A DNA stretch of 64,000 nucleotides from Burkholderia sp. BCC1644 (GTDB lineage Bacteria; Pseudomonadota; Gammaproteobacteria; Burkholderiales; Burkholderiaceae), in the NCBI RefSeq assembly GCF_902833225.1, contig NZ_CADFEI010000012.1, positions 124,001 to 188,000 on the forward strand, read 5' to 3'. Within the stretch, counting starts at the first letter, position 1, and each line of letters starts with the position of its first letter. The notes beneath the pieces are model-generated. The model saw nothing but the letters and a program-made list of their open reading frames with translations, did not search any database and was not told where the DNA came from. The translations under genes were made by a program, and so were the position numbers. Shown here one piece after another: positions 48,178 to 56,925 of the stretch.

Positions 48178-49143
48178 ATGAAGCGATTCAAGACTTTCGC
48201 GATCCGTTCGATCACGGCCGGCGTGGCCGCACTCGCGCTGGCCGGTGCCGCGCATGCACAGACCGTCAAGGTACTGTCGATCGTCGACCATCCGGCGCTC
48301 GATGCGATCCGCGACGGCGTGCGCGCCGAGCTGAAGGCGGAAGGTTACGGCGACGACAGGCTCAAGTGGGAATACCAGAGCGCACAGGGCAACACCGGCA
48401 CGGCCGCGCAGATCGCGCGCAAGTTCGTCGGCGACAAGCCCGACGTGATCGTCGCGATCGCGACGCCGGCCGCGCAGTCGGTCGTCGCCGCGACGAAGAG
48501 CGTGCCGGTCGTCTATTCGGGCGTCACCGATCCGGTCGCCGCGCAGCTCGTGAAGGGTTGGGGCCCGTCGGGCACCAACGTGACGGGCGTGTCCGACAAG
48601 CTGCCGCTCGATCGCCAGGTCGCGCTGATCAAGCGTGTCGTGCCGAATGCGAAGACGGTCGGCATGGTCTACAACCCGGGCGAGGCGAACTCGGTCGTCG
48701 TCGTGAAGGAGCTCAAGGAGATCCTCGCGAAGCAGGGCATGACGCTGAAGGAAGCGGCCGCACCGCGTACCGTCGACATCGGCCCGGCCGCGAAGAGCCT
48801 GATCGGCAAGGTCGACGTGATCTACACGAACACCGACAACAACGTCGTGTCCGCGTACGAAGCGCTCGTGAAGGTCGCGAACGAAGCGAAGATCCCGCTC
48901 GTCGCGGGCGACACCGACAGCGTGAAGCGCGGCGGCATCGCGGCGCTCGGCATCAACTACGGCGACCTCGGCCGCCAGACGGGCAAGGTCGTCGCGCGCA
49001 TCCTGAAGGGCGAGAAGCCGGGCGCGATCGCGTCGGAGACGAGCAGCAATCTCGAGTTGTTCGCGAATACGGGCGCGGCCGCGAAGCAGGGCGTGACGCT
49101 CGCGCCGGACCTGCTCAAGGACGCGAAGACGGTCATCAAGTAA
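48178..49143 (+). CDS. ABC transporter substrate-binding protein (TrpX-like)
   Basis: 321-residue periplasmic protein of the ABC_sub_bind (PF04392-type) family. Signal peptide to about residue 26 (ALAGAAHA), then VKVLSIVDHPALDAIRDGVRAEL, NTGTAAQIARKFVGDKPDVIVAIATPAAQSVVAATKSVPVVYSGVTDPVAA, and LPLDRQVALIKRVVPNAKTVGMVYNPGEANS. Characterised relatives take up tryptophan or tyrosine in Gram-positive bacteria; the ligand here is unproven. The permease and ATPase follow in order. Confidence 0.92.
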   Translation: MKRFKTFAIRSITAGVAALALAGAAHAQTVKVLSIVDHPALDAIRDGVRAELKAEGYGDDRLKWEYQSAQGNTGTAAQIARKFVGDKPDVIVAIATPAAQSVVAATKSVPVVYSGVTDPVAAQLVKGWGPSGTNVTGVSDKLPLDRQVALIKRVVPNAKTVGMVYNPGEANSVVVVKELKEILAKQGMTLKEAAAPRTVDIGPAAKSLIGKVDVIYTNTDNNVVSAYEALVKVANEAKIPLVAGDTDSVKRGGIAALGINYGDLGRQTGKVVARILKGEKPGAIASETSSNLELFANTGAAAKQGVTLAPDLLKDAKTVIK

Positions 49144-49197
49144 GCGGCCCGACCGCCGCGCTTGCAGGCCCGATCCGGGCCTGAGCGACCTCGCCGG

Positions 49198-49226
49198 ACG
49201 GGCGGCTCCCACCCGGAGCCGCCCGT
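49198..49226 (+). other. Strong intra-operon hairpin after the binding-protein gene
   Basis: Perfect 12-base arms ACGGGCGGCTCC (49198-49209) and GGAGCCGCCCGT (49215-49226) with a five-base loop, not followed by a T run. Its place between the binding-protein gene and the permease fits a 3'-end stabiliser that raises binding-protein message over transporter message. Confidence 0.6.
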
Positions 49227-49279
49227 TCGCTTCGCCCGGCCGTACACGTCCGGCCGGGAAGCAACAGGATTTCCCCATC

Positions 49280-50176
49280 ATGTCTCTGTTCTCGTTTCTG
49301 GGCGCGCTGGAGATCGGCCTGATCTTCAGTCTCGTCGCCCTCGGGGTGCTGATCTCGTTCCGCATCCTCAACTTCCCCGACCTCACCGTCGACGGCAGCT
49401 TTCCGCTCGGCGGCGCCGTCGCCGCGACGCTGATCTCGGCCGGCTACGACCCGTTCACTTCGACGCTGTTCGCCATCGTCGCGGGCGCGGCGGCCGGCTT
49501 CATCACCGGCTGGCTGAACGTGTGCCTGAAGATCATGGATCTGCTCGCCAGTATCCTGATGATGATCGCGCTCTATTCGGTGAACCTGCGGATCATGGGC
49601 CGGCCGAACGTGCCGCTGATCACCGAGCCGACGCTGTTCACCGTGCTGCAGCCCGACTGGATGCCCGACTACGTGCTGCGCCCGGCGCTGCTCGCGATCG
49701 TCGTCGTGGTCGCGAAGCTCGGCCTCGACTGGTTCTTCTCGTCGCAGCTCGGCCTCGCGATGCGCGCGACCGGCGCGAACCCGCGGATGGCGCGTGCGCA
49801 AGGCATCGCGACCGGCCGCGCGACGCTGGCCGGGATGGCGCTGTCGAATGCGCTCGTCGCGCTCGCAGGCGCACTGTTCGCGCAGACGCAAGGCGGCGCG
49901 GACATCTCGATGGGGATCGGCACGATCGTGATCGGGCTGGCCGCCGTGATCATCGGCGAGACGCTGCTGCCCGCGCGCCGGCTCGTGCTGACGACGCTCG
50001 CCGTCGTGCTCGGCGCGATCGTCTACCGGTTCTTCATCGCGCTCGCGCTGAACAGCGAATTCATCGGCCTGAAGGCGCAGGACCTGAACCTCGTGACGGC
50101 CGCGCTCGTCACGATCGCGCTGGTGCTGCCGGCGACGCGCAAGAAGCTGTTCGCGCGCAAGAACGGAGGGGCCTGA
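49280..50176 (+). CDS. ABC transporter permease
   Basis: 298-residue membrane component of the binding-protein-dependent transport family 2 type (LivH/RbsC-like), with about eight or nine helices. Recognisable are LIFSLVALGVLISFRILNFPDLTVDGSFPLGGAVAA, the cytosolic coupling loop LGLAMRATGANPRMARAQGI, and GTIVIGLAAVIIGETLL. It follows the binding-protein gene after a strong hairpin and is overlapped closely by the ATPase gene (one base between stop and start). Confidence 0.93.
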   Translation: MSLFSFLGALEIGLIFSLVALGVLISFRILNFPDLTVDGSFPLGGAVAATLISAGYDPFTSTLFAIVAGAAAGFITGWLNVCLKIMDLLASILMMIALYSVNLRIMGRPNVPLITEPTLFTVLQPDWMPDYVLRPALLAIVVVVAKLGLDWFFSSQLGLAMRATGANPRMARAQGIATGRATLAGMALSNALVALAGALFAQTQGGADISMGIGTIVIGLAAVIIGETLLPARRLVLTTLAVVLGAIVYRFFIALALNSEFIGLKAQDLNLVTAALVTIALVLPATRKKLFARKNGGA

Positions 50177-50177
50177 C

Positions 50178-50972
50178 ATGCTGTCCGCACAAGATCTCAA
50201 ACTCACGTTCAATCCCGGCACGCCGATCGAGACGCGCGCGCTGCGCGGGCTGTCGCTCGAGATTCCCGACGGCCAGTTCGTCGCGGTGATCGGCTCGAAC
50301 GGCGCCGGCAAGTCGACCTTCCTCAATGCGGTCAGCGGCGACCAGCCGGTCGATGCGGGGCGCATCGCGATCGACGGCACGGAGGTGACGCGCAAGGCCG
50401 CGTGGGATCGCGCGCACCTCGTCGCGCGCGTGTTCCAGGATCCGATGGCCGGCACCTGCGAGGCGCTGACGATCGAGGAGAACATGGCGCTCGCGATGGC
50501 GCGCGGCGTGCGGCGCGGCTTCCGCGCGGCGCTCGACCGGCCGTCGCGCGAGCTGTTCCGCGACAAGCTGCGGCTCCTGAACCTCGGGCTGGAGAACCGG
50601 CTGACCGACCGGATCGGGCTGCTGTCCGGCGGCCAGCGGCAGGCCGTGAGCCTCTTGATGGCGTCGCTGCGGCCGTCGCGGATCCTGCTGCTCGACGAAC
50701 ACACGGCCGCGCTCGATCCGAAGACGGCCGCGTTCGTACTGGAGCTGACCGCGCGCATCGTCGCCGAGAGCAAGCTGACGACGATGATGGTTACGCACAG
50801 CATGCGGCAGGCGCTCGACTACGGCGACCGCACGGTGATGCTGCACCAGGGGCAGGTCGTGCTCGACGTGTCGGGCGACGCGCGCAAGGGCCTCGACGTG
50901 CCGGACCTGCTGCAGATGTTCGAGAAGGTGCGTCACGAGCAGCTCGACGACGACGCATTGCTGCTCGGCTGA
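50178..50972 (+). CDS. ABC transporter ATP-binding protein
   Basis: 264-residue ATPase energising the importer. Walker A is GSNGAGKSTFLNAV, the Q-loop region is VARVFQDPMAGTCEALTIEENMALA, the signature is LSGGQRQAVSLLMASL, Walker B is ILLLDEHTAALDPKTA, and the switch His is in MVTHSMRQALDYG. It is the last gene of the three-gene unit. Confidence 0.94.
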   Translation: MLSAQDLKLTFNPGTPIETRALRGLSLEIPDGQFVAVIGSNGAGKSTFLNAVSGDQPVDAGRIAIDGTEVTRKAAWDRAHLVARVFQDPMAGTCEALTIEENMALAMARGVRRGFRAALDRPSRELFRDKLRLLNLGLENRLTDRIGLLSGGQRQAVSLLMASLRPSRILLLDEHTAALDPKTAAFVLELTARIVAESKLTTMMVTHSMRQALDYGDRTVMLHQGQVVLDVSGDARKGLDVPDLLQMFEKVRHEQLDDDALLLG

Positions 50973-51220
50973 CGGGCGGCAGGCGGGCCGGCGGGCTGGC
51001 GCGGTGCGGAGTGCTGCATCGTGCCGGTTCGCCGGCGGATTGGTGTGCCGGCCCGGCGATTCGGGCCGGAGGGCGGTGGCGCGCGTTCGGGCGGCGCGAT
51101 CCGGCCACGCCTGCTCCGGTGCGGCGTAACATGACGGCCGTACCGGCTTTCCCGTCGTTTTTCCTCTGACGAAAACCGGTTTCGCACCGGTGCTGTGCGA
51201 CGCGAGCACATTGCCATATA

Positions 51221-51236
51221 CTGTATATCCATACAG
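51221..51236 (+). promoter_or_regulatory. LexA box (SOS operator) of imuA-imuB-dnaE2
   Basis: CTGTATATCCATACAG matches CTGT-N8-ACAG exactly and is flanked by TA and TT as in strong sites. It lies 15 bases before the imuA ATG, where LexA would block the promoter. The rest of the 278-base gap 50973-51250 holds no visible gene. Confidence 0.92.
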
Positions 51237-51250
51237 TTGTGGGTGGCGTC

Positions 51251-51958
51251 ATGCTCGCATCCTCCATTTCTCCCGAATCCCTTCATCCGTCCCTCTGGCG
51301 TGGTTCCCAGCTCGCGCGCGGCGGCCCGCGCACGATCGATACCGGCTTCGCATCGCTGTCGGCCGAGTTGCCGGGCGGCGGCTGGCCGGTCGGCGGGCTC
51401 GTCGAACTGCTGGCCGCGCAGCCGGGCAGTGGCGAAATGCGGCTGCTCGCGCCCGCGCTTGCACGCACCGTCAGCGCCCGGCGGCCGCTTGCGCTCGTCG
51501 CGCCGCCGCAGTCGCCGCATGCCACCGCGCTCGCCAGCCTCGGCGTGCCGGCCGACGCGCTGCTGTGGCTGCGCGCCGGCAGTCGCACCGATGCGTTGTG
51601 GGCCGCCGAGCAGGCGCTCAAGACCGGCTGTTGCGGCGCGCTGCTGCTCTGGCAGGACGCGCGGCCCGATGCGCTGCGGCGCCTGCATCTCGCGGCCGCC
51701 CGCACGGGCGACACATTGTTCGTGATGCTGCGGCCGCTGTCGGCTGCGCGGCAACCGTCGCCGGCCGTGCTGCGCGTCGCGCTGTATCCGGTGCCGGGCG
51801 GCGTGTCGCTCGACATCGTCAAGCGTCGCGGCCCCGCGCGCAGCGAGCCGCTCGTGCTCGACCTGCCGTCGCCCATCGTGGAGAGCCGCTATGCGCGTCT
51901 TGCTCGGCATCCATCTGCCGCGCCTGCCGCTCGACGTGTGCGCCCCGCCGCCGTCTGA
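51251..51958 (+). CDS. imuA: Mutagenesis protein ImuA
   Basis: 235-residue RecA/SulA-like protein, accessory factor of the damage-inducible mutasome. It lacks a recognisable Walker A, as usual, but keeps family stretches: IDTGFASLSAELPGGGWPVGGLVELLAAQPGSGEMRLL, PLALVAPPQSPHATALASLG, and TLFVMLRPLSAARQPSPAVLRVAL. It overlaps imuB by 68 bases in another frame, suggesting coupled translation. Confidence 0.88.
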   Translation: MLASSISPESLHPSLWRGSQLARGGPRTIDTGFASLSAELPGGGWPVGGLVELLAAQPGSGEMRLLAPALARTVSARRPLALVAPPQSPHATALASLGVPADALLWLRAGSRTDALWAAEQALKTGCCGALLLWQDARPDALRRLHLAAARTGDTLFVMLRPLSAARQPSPAVLRVALYPVPGGVSLDIVKRRGPARSEPLVLDLPSPIVESRYARLARHPSAAPAARRVRPAAV

Positions 51959-53396
51959 CGACGCGGCGCAAGGCGTGGACGAAGCAGACGAAGCAGGCTG
52001 CGCGGTGCTCGAACAAGGCGTCGTGCTGATTGCCGATGCGCGTGCGCGCCGGCATGGCGTGCGCGCGGGCATGAAGCGCGGCGGCGTGCTCACGCTCGCG
52101 CCGCACACGCGGCTCGTCGAACGCGATCCCGCGCGCGAGGCCGATGCGCTGCGCGCGGTCGCGCTCGCGTTGCTGCGCTTTTCGCCGTGCGTCGCGCTCG
52201 ACGACGAAGCCACGCTGATCGTCGACGTCGGTCCGAGCCTGCGCCTGTTCGGCGGCCTGCCGTCGCTGTGCCGCCAGGTGCGCGCGACGCTCGCGGCGCT
52301 CGGCTATGCGGCGCGCCTGTCCGCCGCGCCGACCGGGCGCGGCGCGTGGCTGCTCGCGCGCACGTCGGCGCGTGCGCGCATCCGGCGCCGCGTCGCTGGG
52401 CAGGCCTCGCTCGTCCGCTCGCTCGACCGGCTGCCCTGCGTGCTGCTGCCCGATGCGCGTCCGTATGCGGGCTGGTTCGACGGCCTCGGCTGCCGCACGC
52501 TCGCCGATCTGCGCGGCCTGCCGCGCGCGGGGTTGCAGCGCCGCTGCGGCCCCGCGTTGCTGGCCGCGCTCGATCGCGCATACGGCGACGCGGTCGAGCC
52601 GCTGGCGTGGATGGCGGTGCCGCCCGTGTTCGACGTGCGGCTCGAATTGCCGGAGCGCGTCGAATACGCGGAAGCCGTGCTGTTCGCCGCGCGCCGGCTC
52701 GTCGTGCAGCTATGCGGCTGGCTCGCTGCGCGGCAGTTGTCGCTGGCTGCGATGACGTTCGATCTCGAACACGAGCGCGGCCGCCAGGCCGTGCCGCCGA
52801 CGCCGCTCGAACTCGCGTTCGCCGCGCCCGTGCGCGACGAGGCGCACTTCATGCGGCTGCTCGGCGAGCGGCTTGCACGCGTCGAGTTGCCGGCCGCGGT
52901 GATCGCGGTGCGTCTGAAGGCCACGCGCGTCGAGTCGGTTGCGCCGCCGGCCGACGATCTTTTCCCCGAGCCGGGCGGTACGCGCGAGACGCGTGCGCGG
53001 TTGTTCGAATTGCTGGTCGCGCGGCTGGGTGCGGAGAACGTATTGCGTGCGGCCCCGGTTGCCGATCACCGGCCCGAGGCCGCGAACCGCTGGCTGCCGC
53101 TCGATGCGCCGGCCGGCAAGCCGGCCGGCGGGCCGCCTGCGGTGCCGCCGAGGCCCGCGTGGCTGCTCGCCGAGCCGCTGCCGTTGCTGATGCGCGAGAA
53201 CCGGCCGGTATTTCATACGCCGCTGAGGATGATGTCGTCGGCGGAGCGGATCGAGGCCGGGTGGTTCGATGGTCAACTCGCCGCTCGCGATTACCACGTC
53301 GCGCAGGACGAAGCCGGTGCGTGCTATTGGGTGTTCAGGGAGCGGGCGGGGAGCGAGTCCGAGCCGCACTGGTTCCTGCACGGCCTGTTCGGGTGA
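51891..53396 (+). CDS. imuB: Y-family polymerase-like protein ImuB
   Basis: 501-residue DinB-like protein that scaffolds the mutasome and recruits it to the sliding clamp. The fold is Y-family, but the N-terminal catalytic Asp motif of active polymerases (MDAFFA type) is replaced by LLGIHLPRLPLDV, so it is probably non-catalytic; the second motif is altered to LDDEATLIVDVGPSLRLFGG. It has a long C-terminal extension. Its start lies within imuA and six bases separate its stop from dnaE2. Confidence 0.9.
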   Translation: MRVLLGIHLPRLPLDVCAPPPSDDAAQGVDEADEAGCAVLEQGVVLIADARARRHGVRAGMKRGGVLTLAPHTRLVERDPAREADALRAVALALLRFSPCVALDDEATLIVDVGPSLRLFGGLPSLCRQVRATLAALGYAARLSAAPTGRGAWLLARTSARARIRRRVAGQASLVRSLDRLPCVLLPDARPYAGWFDGLGCRTLADLRGLPRAGLQRRCGPALLAALDRAYGDAVEPLAWMAVPPVFDVRLELPERVEYAEAVLFAARRLVVQLCGWLAARQLSLAAMTFDLEHERGRQAVPPTPLELAFAAPVRDEAHFMRLLGERLARVELPAAVIAVRLKATRVESVAPPADDLFPEPGGTRETRARLFELLVARLGAENVLRAAPVADHRPEAANRWLPLDAPAGKPAGGPPAVPPRPAWLLAEPLPLLMRENRPVFHTPLRMMSSAERIEAGWFDGQLAARDYHVAQDEAGACYWVFRERAGSESEPHWFLHGLFG

Positions 53397-53402
53397 ACGG
53401 AG

Positions 53403-56400
53403 ATGGTTGCGGAATTCAGCTGGCTGCCCGATTACGCGGAGTTGTTCTGCCGTTCGAACTTTTCGTTCCTGCATGGCGCGTCGCATGCGGACGAACTGGT
53501 CGAGCGTGCGGCGGAACTCGGCTATCGCGGGATCGCGATCACCGACGAATGCTCGTTGGCAGGCGCGCCGCGCATGCACGTCGCGGCGAAGGAGAAAGGG
53601 CTGCCGCTCGTCATCGGCTCGTACTTCGAAGTCACGCCGGATGACGTCGCGCCCGGCCACGATCCGGGCCCCGGTGCGTTCGGGCTCGTGCTGCTTGCAC
53701 AGAATCGCGAGGGGTACGGCAATCTGTCCGAGCTGATTTCATGGCGGCGGATGGCGTCGCCGAAGGGCACCTACACGCTGACGTCGCGGATGCTGTCGGC
53801 GCCGCCTGCGGAGTTCGCACACCTGCGCGGCATGCCCGACTGCTTCGCGATTCTCGTGCCCGCGTACCCGGTACGCGCGGACGTGCTCGATGCACAGGTC
53901 GCGTGGTTTCGCGCGACGTTCGGCGAACGTGCGCGGCTCGGGCTCGTGCAGTTGCAGCGTGCGCTGGATGGCGCGCAGCGCGAGGAGATTCGCGCGGCGG
54001 GTGAACGGCGTGGCGTGCGTATCGTCGCGCTGGGCGACGTGACGATGCATCGGCGCTCGTGCAAGGAGCTGCAGGACGTGATGACGGCGATCCGCGTCGG
54101 GATGCCGGTTTCGGAGTGTGGTTATGCACTGGCGCCGAATGCGGAACAGCACCTGCGTTTGCGACAGCGCATCGGGCAGTTGTACTCGGCGGACGAGATC
54201 GCGGAGACCTGCGCGATTCTCGATGCGTGCGATTTCAAACTCAGCTCGCTTCGCTACGAATACCCCGACGAGATCGTGCCGAAGGGGCTCACGCCGACGA
54301 GCTATCTGGAACAGGAAACCCGGACAGGGGCGGCTGAACGCTATCCGCAGGGTATTCCGGAGAAAGTCGAGAAGCAGATCCGCTATGAACTCGACCTGAT
54401 TGCACGACTGAGCTACGAACCGTTCTTCCTGACCGTCTACGACATCGTCAAATACGCGCGCAGCCAGAACATCCTGTGCCAGGGCCGAGGCTCGGCCGCG
54501 AACTCGGTCGTCTGTTACTGCCTCGGCATCACCGAAGTGAATCCCGAGCAGAGCACGATGCTGTTCGAGCGCTTCATCAGCGCGGAGCGCGGCGAGCCGC
54601 CCGACATCGACGTCGATTTCGAGCATCAGCGCCGGGAAGAGGTGATCCAGCACATCTACGAAAAATACGGGCACAACCGCGCAGCACTCGCTGCCGCCGT
54701 CTCGACCTATCGTCCGCGCGGCGTGCTGCGCGAAACCGGCAAGGCGCTCGGCGTCGATCCGATGCTGATCGATCGCGTCGCGAAAGGGCATCGCTGGTTC
54801 GACGGTAGCCGCGACCTGCTTCAGCAATTCTCGACGATCGGGCTCGATCCGCAGACGCCGCTCATCCAGGCGTGGGCCCAGCTCGCCGCGCGGCTGCTCA
54901 ACTTTCCGCGCCACCTGTCGCAGCACTCGGGCGGTTTCGTGATCAGCCGCGGCAAGCTCACACGGCTCGTGCCGGTCGAGAACGCGGCGATGGACGGGCG
55001 GCGCGTGATCCAGTGGGACAAGGACGATCTCGAGGCGCTCGGGCTGATGAAGGTCGACGTGCTCGCGCTCGGCATGCTGTCGGCGCTGCATCGCGCATTC
55101 GACCTGCGCACCGCGTGGCGCGGGCCGCCGGAGCCGGACGGCGAGCCGTTCACGCTGAAGCACATTCCGCAGGATGACAAAGCAACCTACGACATGATCT
55201 GCCGTGCCGACACGGTCGGCGTGTTCCAGATCGAATCGCGCGCGCAGATGTCGATGCTGCCGCGCCTGCGGCCGCGCACCTATTACGATCTGGTGATCGA
55301 GGTTGCGATCGTGCGGCCGGGGCCGATCCAGGGCGGGGCAGTGCATCCCTATCTGAAGCGGCGGCAGGGTATCGAAAAGGTCAGTTATCCAAAGGAAGAC
55401 CTGAAGCCGGCGCTCGAACGCACGCAGGGCGTGCCGATCTTCCAGGAGCAGGTGATGCAGGTGGCGATGATCGCGGCCGGCTTCACGCCCGGCGAAGCCG
55501 ACCAGCTGCGTCGCGCGATGGCCGCCTGGAAGCGCAAGGGTAATCTCGAGCAATATCACCGCAAGATCGTCGACGGGATGCGCGAGCGCGACTATCCGCC
55601 CGAGTTCGCCGAACAGATCTTCGAGCAGATCAAGGGCTTCGGCGATTACGGTTTCCCCGAGAGCCACGCAGCGAGCTTCGCGAAACTTGCCTACGCGAGC
55701 AGCTGGCTCAAATGCCATGAACCGGCAATCTTCCTCGCCGCGCTGCTGAACAGCCAGCCGATGGGATTTTATCCGCCGTCGCAACTCGTGCAGGATGCGA
55801 AGCGCCACGGCGTGCAGGTCATGCCGATCGACGTGACGCAAAGCAACTGGGAGGCCTCGCTCGAAGCGCTGCCCGATCAGCCGCCGCCGCACGGCCAGCC
55901 TGCCGTGCGGCTCGGCCTGTCGCTCGTGCGCGGCCTCGGCGAAGCCGCCGCGCGCCGCATCGAAATCGCGCGCGCAGCCGGCCCCTTCGACAACGTCGAC
56001 ACCCTTGCACGCCGCGCGCAACTCGAACGCCGCGACCTCGAAGCACTCGCCGCCGCGAACGCGCTCGCGGCGCTCGCCGGCCATCGCCGCGACGCGTTGT
56101 GGCAGGCCGTTGCTGCGGCGCCGGAGCGCGACCTGCTGGCGACCGCGCCGATCGACGAGGAAGAGAAGCCCGCGCTCGGCGCACCGTCGGAAGCCGACGA
56201 CATCCTCGCCGACTATCACACCACCGGCCTCACGCTGAACCGCCACCCCGTCGCGTTGCTGCGGCCTGCGCTGCGCGCGCGGCGGCTGTCGTCCGCGGCC
56301 GAGTTGCACGACCGCCCCGACGGCCGGCTTGCGCGCGCATGCGGGCTCGTGACCGCACGGCAGATGCCGGGCACCGCGAAAGGCGTGATGTTCATGACGC

Positions 56401-56606
56401 TCGAGGACGAAACGGGTTGCGTGAACCTGATCGTCCGGCCCGAGCTGCTTGCGCGGCAGCGCCGCGAAACCCTCGATTCGCGGCTGCTCGCGGCGTCCGG
56501 CGTGTGGCAGGTCGCAAGCGACGTGAGGCACCTCGTCGTGCAGCATTTCGAGGATCTGACGCCGCTGCTCGGCGGCCTGCGCACGTCGAGCCGCGAGTTC
56601 CACTGA
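53403..56606 (+). CDS. dnaE2: Error-prone DNA polymerase DnaE2 (ImuC)
   Basis: 1067-residue C-family polymerase of the DnaE2 type, the catalytic part of the SOS mutasome. Order: PHP domain (FCRSNFSFLHGASHADELVERAAELGYRGIAITDE), palm with GRGSAANSVVCYCLGITEVNP and the catalytic Asp pair in PDIDVDFEHQRREEVIQHI, then the fingers region and helix-hairpin-helix (FGDYGFPESHAASFAKLAYASSWLKCHEP). A C-terminal OB fold ends it (AKGVMFMTLEDETGCVNLIV). Shorter than replicative DnaE, as expected. Confidence 0.95.
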   Translation: MVAEFSWLPDYAELFCRSNFSFLHGASHADELVERAAELGYRGIAITDECSLAGAPRMHVAAKEKGLPLVIGSYFEVTPDDVAPGHDPGPGAFGLVLLAQNREGYGNLSELISWRRMASPKGTYTLTSRMLSAPPAEFAHLRGMPDCFAILVPAYPVRADVLDAQVAWFRATFGERARLGLVQLQRALDGAQREEIRAAGERRGVRIVALGDVTMHRRSCKELQDVMTAIRVGMPVSECGYALAPNAEQHLRLRQRIGQLYSADEIAETCAILDACDFKLSSLRYEYPDEIVPKGLTPTSYLEQETRTGAAERYPQGIPEKVEKQIRYELDLIARLSYEPFFLTVYDIVKYARSQNILCQGRGSAANSVVCYCLGITEVNPEQSTMLFERFISAERGEPPDIDVDFEHQRREEVIQHIYEKYGHNRAALAAAVSTYRPRGVLRETGKALGVDPMLIDRVAKGHRWFDGSRDLLQQFSTIGLDPQTPLIQAWAQLAARLLNFPRHLSQHSGGFVISRGKLTRLVPVENAAMDGRRVIQWDKDDLEALGLMKVDVLALGMLSALHRAFDLRTAWRGPPEPDGEPFTLKHIPQDDKATYDMICRADTVGVFQIESRAQMSMLPRLRPRTYYDLVIEVAIVRPGPIQGGAVHPYLKRRQGIEKVSYPKEDLKPALERTQGVPIFQEQVMQVAMIAAGFTPGEADQLRRAMAAWKRKGNLEQYHRKIVDGMRERDYPPEFAEQIFEQIKGFGDYGFPESHAASFAKLAYASSWLKCHEPAIFLAALLNSQPMGFYPPSQLVQDAKRHGVQVMPIDVTQSNWEASLEALPDQPPPHGQPAVRLGLSLVRGLGEAAARRIEIARAAGPFDNVDTLARRAQLERRDLEALAAANALAALAGHRRDALWQAVAAAPERDLLATAPIDEEEKPALGAPSEADDILADYHTTGLTLNRHPVALLRPALRARRLSSAAELHDRPDGRLARACGLVTARQMPGTAKGVMFMTLEDETGCVNLIVRPELLARQRRETLDSRLLAASGVWQVASDVRHLVVQHFEDLTPLLGGLRTSSREFH

Positions 56607-56644
56607 CGCAAGCGCCGGCACGCTGCCCGTGGGCTGCAGTCCGG

Positions 56645-56741
56645 TGCATACCAATCGGCCGAACTGGTTCTATTTCGGTATCGTTTCCAGCCCTCCAGAC
56701 CCGGCAAATCCGGCCCTGGAACTGTCCCCTTGCATACCAAT
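56645..56741. repeat. Direct 11-base repeats upstream of the nag operator
   Basis: TGCATACCAAT occurs at 56645-56655 and again at 56731-56741. The first copy is followed by AACTGGTTC, giving a degenerate version of the nag operator half-sites. They may be secondary regulator contacts. The rest of the 319-base gap 56607-56925 holds the promoter and operator listed next. Confidence 0.5.
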
Positions 56742-56836
56742 TCGGGTAAATCCCTATCCCGTACTTCGTTGTAAACAAAGGCTTTGCTGCTACTAAAACG
56801 CTTGCGGGGCAAGGCTTGCGGGGATTTTCGCGAGGC

Positions 56837-56862
56837 TAATACCAGTTCGTTGACTGGTATTA
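56837..56862 (+). promoter_or_regulatory. Palindromic operator of the nag operon
   Basis: Perfect 10-base arms TAATACCAGT (56837-56846) and ACTGGTATTA (56853-56862) with a six-base spacer. The site covers the -35 of the promoter, so binding would repress. A GntR/NagR-type regulator encoded just downstream is the obvious ligand-responsive candidate; relatives bind ACCAGT-like dyads. Confidence 0.72.
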
Positions 56863-56877
56863 TGGTGGTTATATAAT
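56850..56877 (+). promoter_or_regulatory. Sigma-70 promoter of the nag operon
   Basis: TTGACT (56850-56855) and TATAAT (56872-56877) separated by 16 bases, near-consensus. It lies 49 bases before the GntR gene and inside the operator just described. Confidence 0.78.
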
Positions 56878-56925
56878 GCGTTCACTTTCGACGGCCTGAG
56901 GTCGTCGTCCGACACCCGGAGGCAC

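Noticed and set aside
53739-56654. 971-codon minus-strand open frame opposite dnaE2
   Set aside because: Same reasoning: dnaE2 motifs are complete on the plus strand and the antisense protein has no recognisable domain or start signal.
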